Notes: generated by a model from the letters alone, not told the origin. A DNA stretch of 21,847 nucleotides from Syntrophomonadaceae bacterium (GCA_003551865.1 PUNU01000131.1:1-21847); one strand, 5' to 3'. Counted from the first letter of the stretch, positions 1 to 6,909 are shown. Program-made: numbers and translations.

Positions 1-471
1 AGCGGTGATTTGTTGTTGGAGAGGGAAGCTGTCCAGGCTCTAAAGGATTTTCTGCTTCCCCTGGCCACCGTGGTCACCCCAAACCTGGACGAGGCCGCTA
101 TTCTGGCTGACCGGGAGATAGGAACAGTTGAGGATATGAAAGAGGCGGCAAAGTCAATATTTTCCCTGGGCCCTTCCTGGGTGTTGGTTAAAGGCGGTCA
201 CCTGGAGGGGGAAACAGTGATCGATATTTTGTATGACGGAACAGATTTCCTTTCACTGTCATCCCGCAGGTTGAAGGTGAAAAACACGCATGGGACCGGC
301 TGCACTTATGCCGCCGCCATAGCCGCCCTGCTGACCAGGGAAGCTTCAGTGCCTGCTGCCGTAGAAAAGGCACGGCAGTATTTGCTGGAAACTCTGAAGG
401 AAGGTTTAAATATCGGCCGGGGCAGCGGGCCTGTTCACCACCTGGTTCGTTACTACCATGACTGGAGTTGA
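1..471 (+). CDS. thiD: Hydroxymethylpyrimidine/phosphomethylpyrimidine kinase, C-terminal part (5' truncated by window edge)
   Basis: ThiD phosphorylates HMP and HMP-phosphate for the pyrimidine half of thiamine in the cytoplasm. The reading frame is open from base 1 and gives about 156 residues, roughly the last 60 percent of a family member of about 265 residues. Visible family features are the TPNLDEAAIL segment, the VLVKGGH strand, and the NTHGTGCTYAAAIAA segment, which carries the anion-hole glycines and the catalytic-loop Cys of the ribokinase-like fold. The C-terminus GSGPVHH is also typical of ThiD. The true start lies upstream of the window, and the internal TTG at base 10 is not a credible start. 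No other thiamine genes are visible downstream; the next gene is a transporter 389 bases away, so this is probably the last gene of its operon. Pyridoxal kinase-type paralogs are the main alternative, but the HGTGC context favours ThiD. Confidence 0.88.
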   Translation, partial: SGDLLLEREAVQALKDFLLPLATVVTPNLDEAAILADREIGTVEDMKEAAKSIFSLGPSWVLVKGGHLEGETVIDILYDGTDFLSLSSRRLKVKNTHGTGCTYAAAIAALLTREASVPAAVEKARQYLLETLKEGLNIGRGSGPVHHLVRYYHDWS

Positions 472-860
472 TTTTGCTTGAAGCGGAATTGAAAAACACC
501 GCCTCCGACCTTTTATTTCGGATATAGGTTGAAAAATGTAAGGATTTGCGTTAATATTTTATTAAAAGTTATATGCCCATATTTCAACTCGGCAATTATC
601 TTCGGCAGTATAAAACGGCAGTGCCGGATCACAGCATAGCTGATGCTGCCACACCAATCTGCAGCAATTCTCCGGCCGTATTTTCATTTATAAAAAACTG
701 CGGCACAAAATTCCATAAGCAACCTCAAAATTTATAAACCTGAAATTGAAGCGCACTGCATATACAGGGGGGTGTTATATTCAACAGCGTACCGCTCTTC
801 TTTCCTCATTTTCCACTGCTGATAGTGGATCACAGTCTAATTTAGGAAGGAGGTATTATC
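472..860. other. 389-bp intergenic region with several small hairpins
   Basis: No credible gene lies here; the ORF that starts at 746 is a shadow of the transporter. The stretch is A+T rich with short inverted repeats: TCCGA/TCGGA at 504-508/518-522, AGCAT/ATGCT around 634-648, and TCCACT/AGTGGA at 812-817/824-829. The 9-mer GGATCACAG occurs twice, at 626-634 and 827-835, the second copy overlapping the last hairpin. The transporter ribosome binding site (GGAAGGAGGT) follows at about 845-854. I see no convincing -35/-10 pair and no riboswitch consensus I can name. Confidence 0.4.
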
Positions 861-2240
861 ATGGCACGCGAAAGCTGGGTATCGCGGCTGGGATTTATTC
901 TTGCCGCCGCCGGCTCGGCCGTAGGATTGGGAAACATCTGGCGTTTTCCCTACATCGTCGGAGAATTTGGTGGAGCAGCTTTTGTCCTTGTCTACTTGAT
1001 TATCGTGGTCATCATAGGTTATCCGATGATGGTTACGGAAATATCCATAGGCAGGGCCGCTCAGAAAAATGTCCTGGGAGCTTTTAAGGAGCTGGCTCCA
1101 AATACACCCTGGTGGCTGGTTGGAGCGTTGGGTGTTTTCACCTCGGTGGTGATCCTTTCTTATTACTCAATTATCGGAGGCTGGTCATTGGCTTACATTT
1201 TCAATACAGCCCTGGGCCACCTGGGACCGGGGACTGATTTCGCAGGAGCTTTTATCGGCCATATAACTTCAGTTTGGCCTCCGATCATCTGGCATGCAGT
1301 TTTTATGTTGCTGACCGTAGGCATAATCTATGCCGGAGTGGTCAAGGGCATCCAGAGATGGGTTTCCATCCTGTGGCCGGTAATGGGCGTTCTGCTGATT
1401 GTCTTGATTATTAGGGCGGTCACCCTGCCCGGGGCAGGTGAAGGATTGGCCTGGTACCTGATTCCTGATTTTGGGGATCTAACCGCCGGAGCCTTTATAG
1501 CTGCAATTGGGCAGGCTTTCTTTACCCTGAGCCTGGCCATGGGGATCATTATCACCTACGGCAGTTACTTAAGCAGGAGAGACGAGATTCCCGGAAGCGG
1601 AGGTTACGTAGTCGCAATGGATACGGCAATTGCTTTTGTCGCCGGGTTCGCTATTTTCCCTGCAGTATTTGCGATGGGTTTTGACCCCGGCGAAGGTGCC
1701 GGCCTGGCATTTATCACCCTGCCGGCAATCTTTGCAGAGATCCCCGTAGGAGGGGCCTTTTTTGGCACTATCTTTTTCATCCTCTTATCTGCTGCCGCCA
1801 TAACATCAGCTATTTCTCTGCTCGAGGTCAGCGCTTCCTGGCTGATAGATGAATACAAATGGAAACGCAGTCAAGCGGCCGTTTTGATGGGAGTGATTAT
1901 CTTCCTGTTGGGCCTTCCTTCGACCCTGGGTTACAGTGTCCTGGAAGGCGTGACCATTGAAGCGATTGCTCCCGAAATGCTCGACGTTTTTGACTGGTTT
2001 GCTTACTTTGTTTTTCTCCCGCTGGGTGGTTTGCTGACTTCAATCTTTGCCGGCCATGTATGGGGAGCCAAGAAAGCGCGGGACGAGGCCAACCACGGCA
2101 TACCGGAAGGCAAGTTCAATGTGGGCAACTGGTTTGTCCCGATTCTTAAGTACGTATTGCCCATTGTGATCTTCTTGATCATGATCTTTGGTTTTCTTGA
2201 AACATTTGCCCCGGAAGTCCTGCCCTGGGAAGTAGTATAA
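861..2240 (+). CDS. Sodium-dependent transporter, NSS/SNF (LeuT-like) family
   Basis: This integral membrane protein probably carries an amino acid or related small molecule into the cell with sodium. Its 459 residues fit the bacterial NSS family, whose shorter members have 11 helices. The signature lies in TM1, near residues 16-36, with GSAVGLGNIWRFPY: the unwound Gly-rich sodium and substrate site followed by the conserved W-R-F-P. Further helices follow, including SYYSIIGGWSLAYI (TM3) and the TM6-like segment GQAFFTLSLAMGIIITYGSY, whose F-F-T-L-S-L-x-M-G is another NSS hallmark. The ATG is preceded by AGGAAGGAGGT at good spacing. The gene stands alone, with a long leader and a strong terminator just downstream. 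The substrate cannot be told from the sequence. Family assignment is very secure. Confidence 0.95.
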   Translation: MARESWVSRLGFILAAAGSAVGLGNIWRFPYIVGEFGGAAFVLVYLIIVVIIGYPMMVTEISIGRAAQKNVLGAFKELAPNTPWWLVGALGVFTSVVILSYYSIIGGWSLAYIFNTALGHLGPGTDFAGAFIGHITSVWPPIIWHAVFMLLTVGIIYAGVVKGIQRWVSILWPVMGVLLIVLIIRAVTLPGAGEGLAWYLIPDFGDLTAGAFIAAIGQAFFTLSLAMGIIITYGSYLSRRDEIPGSGGYVVAMDTAIAFVAGFAIFPAVFAMGFDPGEGAGLAFITLPAIFAEIPVGGAFFGTIFFILLSAAAITSAISLLEVSASWLIDEYKWKRSQAAVLMGVIIFLLGLPSTLGYSVLEGVTIEAIAPEMLDVFDWFAYFVFLPLGGLLTSIFAGHVWGAKKARDEANHGIPEGKFNVGNWFVPILKYVLPIVIFLIMIFGFLETFAPEVLPWEVV

Positions 2241-2263
2241 AGGGAGAGAACATAAGAGTAACT

Positions 2264-2300
2264 AAACGGGCGGCCCGGAAACCTGGCGGGCCGCCCGTTT
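2264..2300 (+). terminator. Rho-independent terminator of the NSS transporter gene
   Basis: A perfect 14-bp stem joins 2264-2277 and 2287-2300 (AAACGGGCGGCCCG pairs with CGGGCCGCCCGTTT). The loop is 9 nt and a short T run follows. It begins 24 bases after the transporter stop codon. Confidence 0.9.
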
Positions 2301-2390
2301 TGTTGATCTAACATTACGCGATTGCCTCTTCTAAAGATCCTTTATATTTCCTTCCCGCTTTTGCCCGTCGAGGGGAAGAAGCGGGGTTGT

Positions 2391-2434
2391 CTTATTTTTG
2401 CCTTACGGTATCCGGTTCTGCAGACAAAAATAAG
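2391..2434 (-). terminator. Possible terminator downstream of the DUF72 gene
   Basis: A 10-bp inverted repeat, CTTATTTTTG (2391-2400) and CAAAAATAAG (2425-2434), lies directly after the TAA stop of the minus-strand gene. The stem is A/T-rich with a 24-nt loop, so termination is only tentative. A second G+C-rich pair, CCCGCTT/AAGCGGG, lies at 2354-2385. Confidence 0.3.
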
Positions 2435-2435
2435 T

Positions 2436-3233
2436 TTAGGCATTGAGAATTTCTTCTAGTCCAAGGGCGTTTTTATGCATGTTCAAATTATTGAACAGGC
2501 AGTAAACAGTGTTATAGGTTTTGGTTAAATCGTGGAGCTTTTGGGCCAGTTCCTGAAGCTCATGCAAAGAGTAGTCGTAATTGTAGTCATATTCTTTTTT
2601 GTTTAAACCGTGCAGGCGAATGTAGGCGGTGGATGAGCTGGACAGGGGGCTGCGTCTCAGCAGATCAACCACGTGGATAAGGTTTAGATCTTCACAGAGG
2701 GCTTTGATCTCTTCCGGATGTTCGTTCCAGTCGCCCCGCGGTTCCCAGGCAATTAAAAGGCCAACCCGATCAATGGCTGAAAATAGTGCGGACATGTTGT
2801 CGCGGTTTTTCCAGGTGCAGCCAAAGCTGGATGGGGTCTGCACAACACAAATTGATGCTCCCATGGCCTTGGCCCGCAGTTTAGTTTCTTCCCAGGCTTC
2901 GATAACCGAATCAGTTGGGCGTAGATTTCCCAGCTCATCCCGCTGTTTTTCGGTAAGCTTTCCCAGCCTCTTCCGCCAGGTGGGACTGCTTGTGGGATGG
3001 GTTATCCCCTGCCAGGCCTTGACGGTGAATTCAAAGTTCTCTCCGGCTTCGTTCTGCCACCTTGCGCAGGTGTTGATCATTGGAAGCTGGTAAAAGGTGC
3101 TGTTAACCTCCAATAAGCCCAGGTTTTGGGCATAAGCACCGAGTTTACTGCCGAAGCGTTCGCGCTCATCGGCGGCAGGTTTGAAATCACCAAAACCGCA
3201 GGTGCCGATTTTGATGGTTTTTCCTTGTTCCAT
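2436..3233 (-). CDS. DUF72 (YecE-like) family protein
   Basis: DUF72 proteins adopt a TIM-barrel fold and have no settled biochemical role. The 265-residue length fits the family. Recognisable segments are the N-terminal IKIGTCGFGDF, the LEVNSTFYQLP motif (usually N-x-T-F-Y), FEFTVKAWQGITH where most members have F-x-F-x-x-K, the WEPRGDW segment, and AYIRLHGL near residue 205. The ATG has GAGGTG about 8 bases upstream. The gene is monocistronic; a transposon end lies only 67 bases upstream of its start. The upstream half of its original promoter region may therefore have been displaced, and only A+T-rich sequence with weak -35/-10 resemblance remains between the element and the gene. Family call secure, function unknown. 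Confidence 0.9.
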   Translation of the reverse strand: MEQGKTIKIGTCGFGDFKPAADERERFGSKLGAYAQNLGLLEVNSTFYQLPMINTCARWQNEAGENFEFTVKAWQGITHPTSSPTWRKRLGKLTEKQRDELGNLRPTDSVIEAWEETKLRAKAMGASICVVQTPSSFGCTWKNRDNMSALFSAIDRVGLLIAWEPRGDWNEHPEEIKALCEDLNLIHVVDLLRRSPLSSSSTAYIRLHGLNKKEYDYNYDYSLHELQELAQKLHDLTKTYNTVYCLFNNLNMHKNALGLEEILNA

Positions 3234-3299
3234 CAGAGTTCACCTCGTTGAACTTTAATGTTAATTCCATTTATCTTTAACGGTAAAACCCAACGAAAA

Positions 3300-3309
3300 C
3301 TGTCGGTAA
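3300..3309 (+). repeat. Left terminal inverted repeat of the transposon
   Basis: CTGTCGGTAA is the perfect reverse complement of TTACCGACAG at 6900-6909. The outermost C/G pair may belong to the element or be chance. Similarity falls away after the first ten bases. Confidence 0.7.
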
Positions 3310-3330
3310 CCAAATAATTTATGATAAGTT

Positions 3331-3355
3331 GCCAGCGGACGTTTAGTCCGCTGGC
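3331..3355 (-). terminator. Hairpin at the left end of the transposon
   Basis: A perfect 10-bp G+C-rich stem, GCCAGCGGAC (3331-3340) with GTCCGCTGGC (3346-3355), has a 5-nt loop. It lies downstream of the element's last minus-strand gene, within 30 bases of the element end. There is no clean T tract on either side, so it could be a terminator, a block to read-through into or out of the element, or a transposase-related site. Confidence 0.55.
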
Positions 3356-3410
3356 GTAATTAATATTGTTTCAATAAAAGCATAGCATACAGAGTGCAAA
3401 AAAACACCAA

Positions 3411-3704
3411 TCAAAAGCCATCATTTTGGGTCAGCAATTCATTAAGCTTCTTTAAGCGATGTTCCAGATAAAATAAATCTGCTGACTCCTTGCAGGAGAT
3501 TTCGAATTGGTCGAACAAGGCCTCGTTGTAGTTGATTTCACCCTCACAGTAAAAGTTTTCTTTTAACTCATCCAAGATTTCTTGGTAAAGCTCTTTGGCG
3601 AAGCTGACATGAGCTGAAGAAAACCGCTCGGTTTTTGTCCATAAGAAATAGGCCAGGATATCAAGCAGCCATTTGTTGCCATAGTAATCATTAACCATAA
3701 TCAT
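3411..3704 (-). CDS. Small hypothetical protein of the transposon
   Basis: This 97-residue acidic, mostly helical-looking protein has no motif I recognise. It contains a run of aromatic and acidic residues (YYGNKWLLDILAYFLW near the N-terminus) and a Glu/Leu-rich second half ending in LKKLNELLTQND. The ATG at 3704 has GGAGAG about 9 bases upstream; a second in-frame ATG two codons later is an alternative start. It is the last gene of the minus-strand element operon, 19 bases after the ATPase. The position suggests an accessory transposition or regulatory role, but that is inference from context only. Confidence 0.6.
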   Translation of the reverse strand: MIMVNDYYGNKWLLDILAYFLWTKTERFSSAHVSFAKELYQEILDELKENFYCEGEINYNEALFDQFEISCKESADLFYLEHRLKKLNELLTQNDGF

Positions 3705-3723
3705 TTAAATCACTCTCCTTTGT

Positions 3724-4521
3724 TTAAGACAATTCGTTAAGGACGCGATTAAAATTATCCACATCAATCAGCTCCTGTCCTCTGCTCGCTGCATCGATCA
3801 AGCACCCTTTGCAGAGAATGTTGATCATAGAAGGGATTCCTTTTGCTTTTTCCTGGATTTTAGTTATCACATCGTCGCAGAAAAGCGGCCTGGTGCAACC
3901 GGCATTTTCAAGCTGGCAGTTGATGTATGCTTTAGTTTCTTCTGCGTTCATCCCGCCAAGATGGTAACTGGTATCTACCCGACGCCTAATCGGGGTCATA
4001 TGCAGGGTGCGCAGTGTGGAGCGGAACTCTGATTGTCCCGATAAGATGATCGCCATAGGCGAAAATGAATCTATGCAAAAATTCATGATGAAGCGAAGCT
4101 CCTGCAGCATGGAAATATCGAGGGTTTGCGCCTCATCGATAGCAATAATACAGGTAATATCTTTGGTTTCATAGAAATCTGTTAAGATATCTTTGAACAG
4201 CTTTTTTAGCTTCGGCAACAAGCCGGGTGGGTTTAAAGACAAAGCAGACAAAGCCAGGGTGTAGAAGTTCCTGGGAGTAAGATTGGAATCGGCAATGTAG
4301 ATAAAAAAATAGTGGTTGGGATCAAACCTTTCCCGCAACATGCGTAAAAGAGTGGATTTACCGGCCCCGATCTCGCCGGTAAGCACAGACAGCGCTCTTT
4401 TTTGGCAGCTGTATTGCAACCTGGCTAAAGCCTCAGAGAACTCACCTGACTCATAAAGCTTTCCGGTGGGGAGATCTCTTTCAAAAGGAGTACCGGTTAA
4501 GGCAAAATGATTATGAAACAT
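3724..4521 (-). CDS. AAA ATPase, ExeA/TniB-like transposition protein
   Basis: This is the 265-residue P-loop ATPase partner of the DDE transposase. In Mu (MuB), Tn7 (TnsC) and Tn5053 (TniB) such ATPases bind DNA, help choose the target and activate the transposase. The Walker A motif GEIGAGKS lies at residues 49-56. The Walker B motif is IIAIDE at about 125-130, followed by AQTLD, and a sensor-like stretch IILSGQSEF follows. The N-terminus FALTGTPFERD is the usual opening of ExeA-like ATPases found beside integrase-type transposases. The ORF appears intact. It starts 7 bases after the transposase stop with AAGGAGTG upstream of its ATG, consistent with translational coupling. General AAA/ExeA secretion ATPase is the alternative name, but context fixes the transposon role. 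Confidence 0.88.
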   Translation of the reverse strand: MFHNHFALTGTPFERDLPTGKLYESGEFSEALARLQYSCQKRALSVLTGEIGAGKSTLLRMLRERFDPNHYFFIYIADSNLTPRNFYTLALSALSLNPPGLLPKLKKLFKDILTDFYETKDITCIIAIDEAQTLDISMLQELRFIMNFCIDSFSPMAIILSGQSEFRSTLRTLHMTPIRRRVDTSYHLGGMNAEETKAYINCQLENAGCTRPLFCDDVITKIQEKAKGIPSMINILCKGCLIDAASRGQELIDVDNFNRVLNELS

Positions 4522-4527
4522 TAAAGA

Positions 4528-4992
4528 TCACTCCTTTTTAAAGTAACTTAAGCCCTCGGTGTCTTTTTCCTTTAAAAGGTCGAGGTAGTTAAGACCTGTT
4601 TTCTGAGGGGTATCTTCGGGCTCCTGTATGTTTTTGCGGCAATCTACGTTTTCTGGAACCTCCAGCGGGTAAGCATCAGCGTAGCGCTGATCGTCACGGT
4701 AAACCTGCACACATTCTTTGTCGAAGGGGTCGTAGCGCACTGCAATTTTCGTTCTGGCCAATTCCAAGGGGGCCTGGTAATCAATGCCGTTTAAGCGGAA
4801 GACGCCGGTTTTGTCCACTTTTCTGATTTCTTCAACCAGAAAGGCATCAACCAGTTCTTCTAAACCGATGCGCCTCAGCGGGTAAGAATCGGTTTCAAAA
4901 GAAAGCATAGGCTTCTTCTTGGTTGCCGAATGAACTTTTTCGTGGTAATGCTGGCGGAGCCAGATAAAAAAATAGTCGTTAATTTCTTCCAC
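4528..4992 (-). pseudogene. C-terminal part of the DDE transposase, separated by an in-frame TGA
   Basis: The 154-residue stretch is in the same frame as the upstream transposase ORF and directly continues it. The junction reads VETML, TGA, EKNLPVEEINDYF. It contains the typical segment after an rve core, FIWLRQHYHEKVHSATKKKP, and then a beta-rich Mu-C-like region with VFRLNGIDYQAP and IAVRYDPFD. The acidic and charged tail would normally contact the ATPase. The only nominal start is a GTG at 4992 with no ribosome binding site, so independent translation is unlikely. Together the two parts would make about 444 residues, a normal length for this transposase type. The single base change CGA to TGA is the simplest explanation. 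Confidence 0.8.
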
Positions 4993-5007
4993 AGGCAGGT
5001 TTTTTTC

Positions 5008-5862
5008 TCAAAGCATGGTTTCCACCTCGGGCAAGAAACTGCTCTGCACCGTAGAAAACAGGCGTTCCAATTTACCACGACCCTGGGGACGGTAGGGGCG
5101 GGTGTGGGACAGGTGGATGCCGAGCCGAGCACAAATGCTTTGCAACTGGTGTGAAGAATAAATTTTGCCATTATCACAGTAAATTTGTTCGGGAAGGCCA
5201 AATTTCATGATTGCTTTTTTCAAGCTGTCTTCCAAAGCATAGGATTTCTCCTCGGTGTAGAGCTGACCGTGGGTGCAAATCCTGGAGTATTCATCCAGCC
5301 AGCTGATCAGGTAGAGTTTGATTTTGCGTTTTGGGCGGTCCGGATCTGGGACATAAAGCAGGTGGCAGCTGTCGCCCTGCCACCTCTGGTTTCGGTGTTT
5401 GGGGGAAAAACGCTGGTATGCTTTCGATTCTTTTTTGCCCAATACTTTAGTCAGGCCGAGCCTTTGAAAGTGGTCATAAAGGGTGCTTTTTTTAAGTGTG
5501 CCGGGAGGCACTTGCCCGGACATCTCAAGGGTTTCAATGATTTGATTGACCGGACGTTTTAAGTTTTCTCTTTTTAAAGCAACTGCTAAATCAATATATT
5601 CCTGAGGCAGTCTCGTCGATCCTGGGCTCTTAGATTTGGGCATCAGGGCCATAAACCCTCCTTTCCGATAATTTTTCAGGTAACGTTCAATGGTACGGCT
5701 ACTTACCCTGGTTTTTCTGCTGCCGGGAATCTGATAGATTTTAGCAGCAGCTTCCCTGACCAAAGCTGCAGTTTCACCATGGTAGAGATTATCCCGGCAA
5801 ACGATGGGCGAAATGAGTTGATAGCGAAAGTTGGCCAGCTCTTCTGCCCTTCTGCGATCCAT
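5008..5862 (-). CDS. DDE transposase (rve integrase core), N-terminal and catalytic part, ended by in-frame TGA
   Basis: This protein would cut and join the element ends. An N-terminal HTH region contains SSRTIERYLKNYRKGG, followed by the rve core. Counting from the upstream ATG at 5877, the catalytic triad is D169 (WQGDSCHLL), D235 (YCDNGK) and E271 (GRGKLERLF), a classic D-D-35-E spacing. I prefer the ATG at 5862, because GGAGGTGATC, a near-perfect ribosome binding site, sits between the two ATGs and 3 bases before it. The ORF ends at TGA (5008-5010) just after the catalytic Glu, while the frame continues openly for 154 further residues. The catalytic triad is present but the ATPase-interacting end is lost unless the stop is read through. 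Confidence 0.85.
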   Translation of the reverse strand: MDRRRAEELANFRYQLISPIVCRDNLYHGETAALVREAAAKIYQIPGSRKTRVSSRTIERYLKNYRKGGFMALMPKSKSPGSTRLPQEYIDLAVALKRENLKRPVNQIIETLEMSGQVPPGTLKKSTLYDHFQRLGLTKVLGKKESKAYQRFSPKHRNQRWQGDSCHLLYVPDPDRPKRKIKLYLISWLDEYSRICTHGQLYTEEKSYALEDSLKKAIMKFGLPEQIYCDNGKIYSSHQLQSICARLGIHLSHTRPYRPQGRGKLERLFSTVQSSFLPEVETML

Positions 5863-6061
5863 ACTGATCACCTCCATGGTGGCGATTATCTCACCAAACA
5901 GAGGGAGCCTACCATGGCGATTTATGTTGGTTTGGGGTAAAACTAAAATATTTAAGCTTTAAATCTATCTTTTCTGATTCATGCAGGGATGGGGCCGGGG
6001 GTTGGGGCGGTTTAATCCGAGCCTTTTTCGGTAATTCTCGCAACCAGCCAATCACGCCACT

Positions 6062-6685
6062 TCACCCGGTGTTATGGAGACCGGGGCTTTTGGCGGGGCA
6101 TCCTTTACGTTTGAATAAAAGGTAAGGGTCATAAATGTTGACCCAGGCAAAACCGCAGTAGCGAAAATCTGAAGAAAAGGTGGCGCGGCATTTGCCGATT
6201 AATTCCAAGGTTTTTTTTGCTCGCTGAGGCCAGGTATCTAAAGGGCCTCCGGTCCAGTCTGCCAACCTTGCAGATTGGGCCAGCTTTGTGGAAAGCGCAG
6301 TGAGCAAAACTCCGGATTTCTGACGATAGATTTTCCACCAGCGGGCTATCGTGGTGGGATCTGCTTCCAACAGTTCGCTCAGTTCTTCTATGGTATGGGT
6401 GTTAAAACAAATGCCGGTAATGGCTGCTTCTTTCACTACGGCTAAAACCCGGGTGTAGGGGATAATGTAACATGGAAGAAGAGCGTGAGTAATCCCACAA
6501 TGCTTGCAGTAGACTCTTTTTATCAAAAAGGGGCCAAACAGATACGGTGTTTTACGTTCGTAAAACCCGTGGTTTTGAAAAGATCTTTGACAGATCGCAC
6601 ATCGTCCGAACCATTCAGCTACAGTTTGATAATATGCCTCAACGAGAGTATTGACGGAGTGACCTTTTACGTTTATGCTAATCAC
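6062..6685 (-). CDS. DUF6431-like zinc-finger/HTH protein of the transposon
   Basis: The 207-residue protein has a zinc-ribbon with C29-x2-C32 and C60-x2-C63 (CAIC and CKHC). A middle region, HTIEELSELLEADPTTIARWWK, looks like a helix-turn-helix. I recall similar DUF6431 proteins preceding integrase-type transposases in Firmicutes, but cannot confirm by search. The zinc finger plus HTH architecture resembles the N-terminal part of TniQ/TnsD target-site proteins; a target-selection role is my inference. The start is GTG at 6685 with AAGGAGG unusually far upstream (about 14 nt) and inside a hairpin. After the TGA stop the frame stays open for 50 more codons to a TAG at 5909-5911, and the extension looks protein-like, so the gene may be interrupted. 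Confidence 0.72.
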   Translation of the reverse strand: MISINVKGHSVNTLVEAYYQTVAEWFGRCAICQRSFQNHGFYERKTPYLFGPFLIKRVYCKHCGITHALLPCYIIPYTRVLAVVKEAAITGICFNTHTIEELSELLEADPTTIARWWKIYRQKSGVLLTALSTKLAQSARLADWTGGPLDTWPQRAKKTLELIGKCRATFSSDFRYCGFAWVNIYDPYLLFKRKGCPAKSPGLHNTG

Positions 6686-6686
6686 T

Positions 6687-6707
6687 AAGGGAGGTTCAGC
6701 CTCCTTT
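6687..6707 (-). promoter_or_regulatory. Hairpin covering the ribosome binding site of the DUF6431-like gene
   Basis: On the minus strand AAGGAGG (the only ribosome binding site) pairs through GGAGG/CCTCC (6700-6704 with 6690-6694) across a 5-nt loop; two A-T pairs beyond an A-C mismatch extend it. The spacing from the site to the GTG is about 14 nt, long for direct initiation. This could dampen translation of the first gene of the element, or it may be a simple palindrome. Confidence 0.35.
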
Positions 6708-6711
6708 GGGG

Positions 6712-6754
6712 GAAGGGCGAGGGGTTTCTTCTCACAGAATTGGCCTCGCCCTTC
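6712..6754. repeat. 11-bp inverted repeat inside the right end of the transposon
   Basis: GAAGGGCGAGG (6712-6722) and CCTCGCCCTTC (6744-6754) are perfect reverse complements with a 21-nt loop. It lies between the element's first gene and its right terminus. It could act as an outward or inward transcription block or as a protein-binding site. Confidence 0.5.
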
Positions 6755-6841
6755 TATCTGTACTGCTTTTATTTACCAGTTCTTTTTTCTACCCTATGGC
6801 CCAAATACCTTCTTAAATATCCATAAAAAGGCATAAAAAAA

Positions 6842-6855
6842 CCGCTTTTCAGCGG
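6842..6855 (+). terminator. Terminator-like hairpin near the right transposon end
   Basis: CCGCT (6842-6846) and AGCGG (6851-6855) flank a 4-nt loop, with seven A residues before and ATCTTTTT after. This is the pattern of a small bidirectional terminator. It would block transcription entering the element from the right flank or leaving it. Confidence 0.45.
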
Positions 6856-6899
6856 GATCTTTTTACTTCGCTACTCTTTTCTAACCTTTCATGCTAAAA

Positions 6900-6909
6900 T
6901 TACCGACAG
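6900..6909 (-). repeat. Right terminal inverted repeat of the transposon
   Basis: TTACCGACAG mirrors CTGTCGGTAA at the left end. The flanking 177 bases up to repeat copy A (6910-7085) contain no gene or RNA that I can recognise. Confidence 0.7.

Larger units (their letters stand above)
3301..6908 (-). mobile_element. Transposon with DDE transposase, AAA ATPase, zinc-finger/HTH protein and small ORF
   Basis: The ends are TGTCGGTAA... and ...TTACCGACA, part of a 10-bp perfect inverted repeat, and the 5'-TGT/ACA-3' termini are typical of Mu/Tn7/Tn5053-type elements. All four genes read on the minus strand in the order zinc-finger/HTH protein (DUF6431-like), rve-type DDE transposase, ExeA/TniB-like ATPase, small protein. 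The spacing is tight (7 bases between transposase and ATPase, 19 between ATPase and small ORF), so they look co-transcribed. The five bases outside each end (AAAAC and GGTGA) do not match, so no target duplication is seen. The transposase is interrupted by an in-frame TGA, and the first gene may be as well, so the copy is probably inactive. The exact family name is not known to me. Confidence 0.75.

Noticed and set aside
746..1087. 113-codon ORF overlapping the start of the NSS transporter
   Set aside because: Out-of-frame shadow of the transporter gene, Arg/Cys/Ser-rich composition, no ribosome binding site and no recognisable domain.
2629..3093. 154-codon plus-strand ORF antisense to the DUF72 gene
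   Set aside because: It mirrors the real minus-strand gene, whose protein shows clear family motifs; the antisense product shows none.
5008..5010. Selenocysteine or alternative-code reading of the transposase TGA
   Set aside because: No SECIS-like context was evident, the neighbouring host genes use TGA as an ordinary stop, and Trp is encoded by TGG in the same ORF. A point mutation is simpler.
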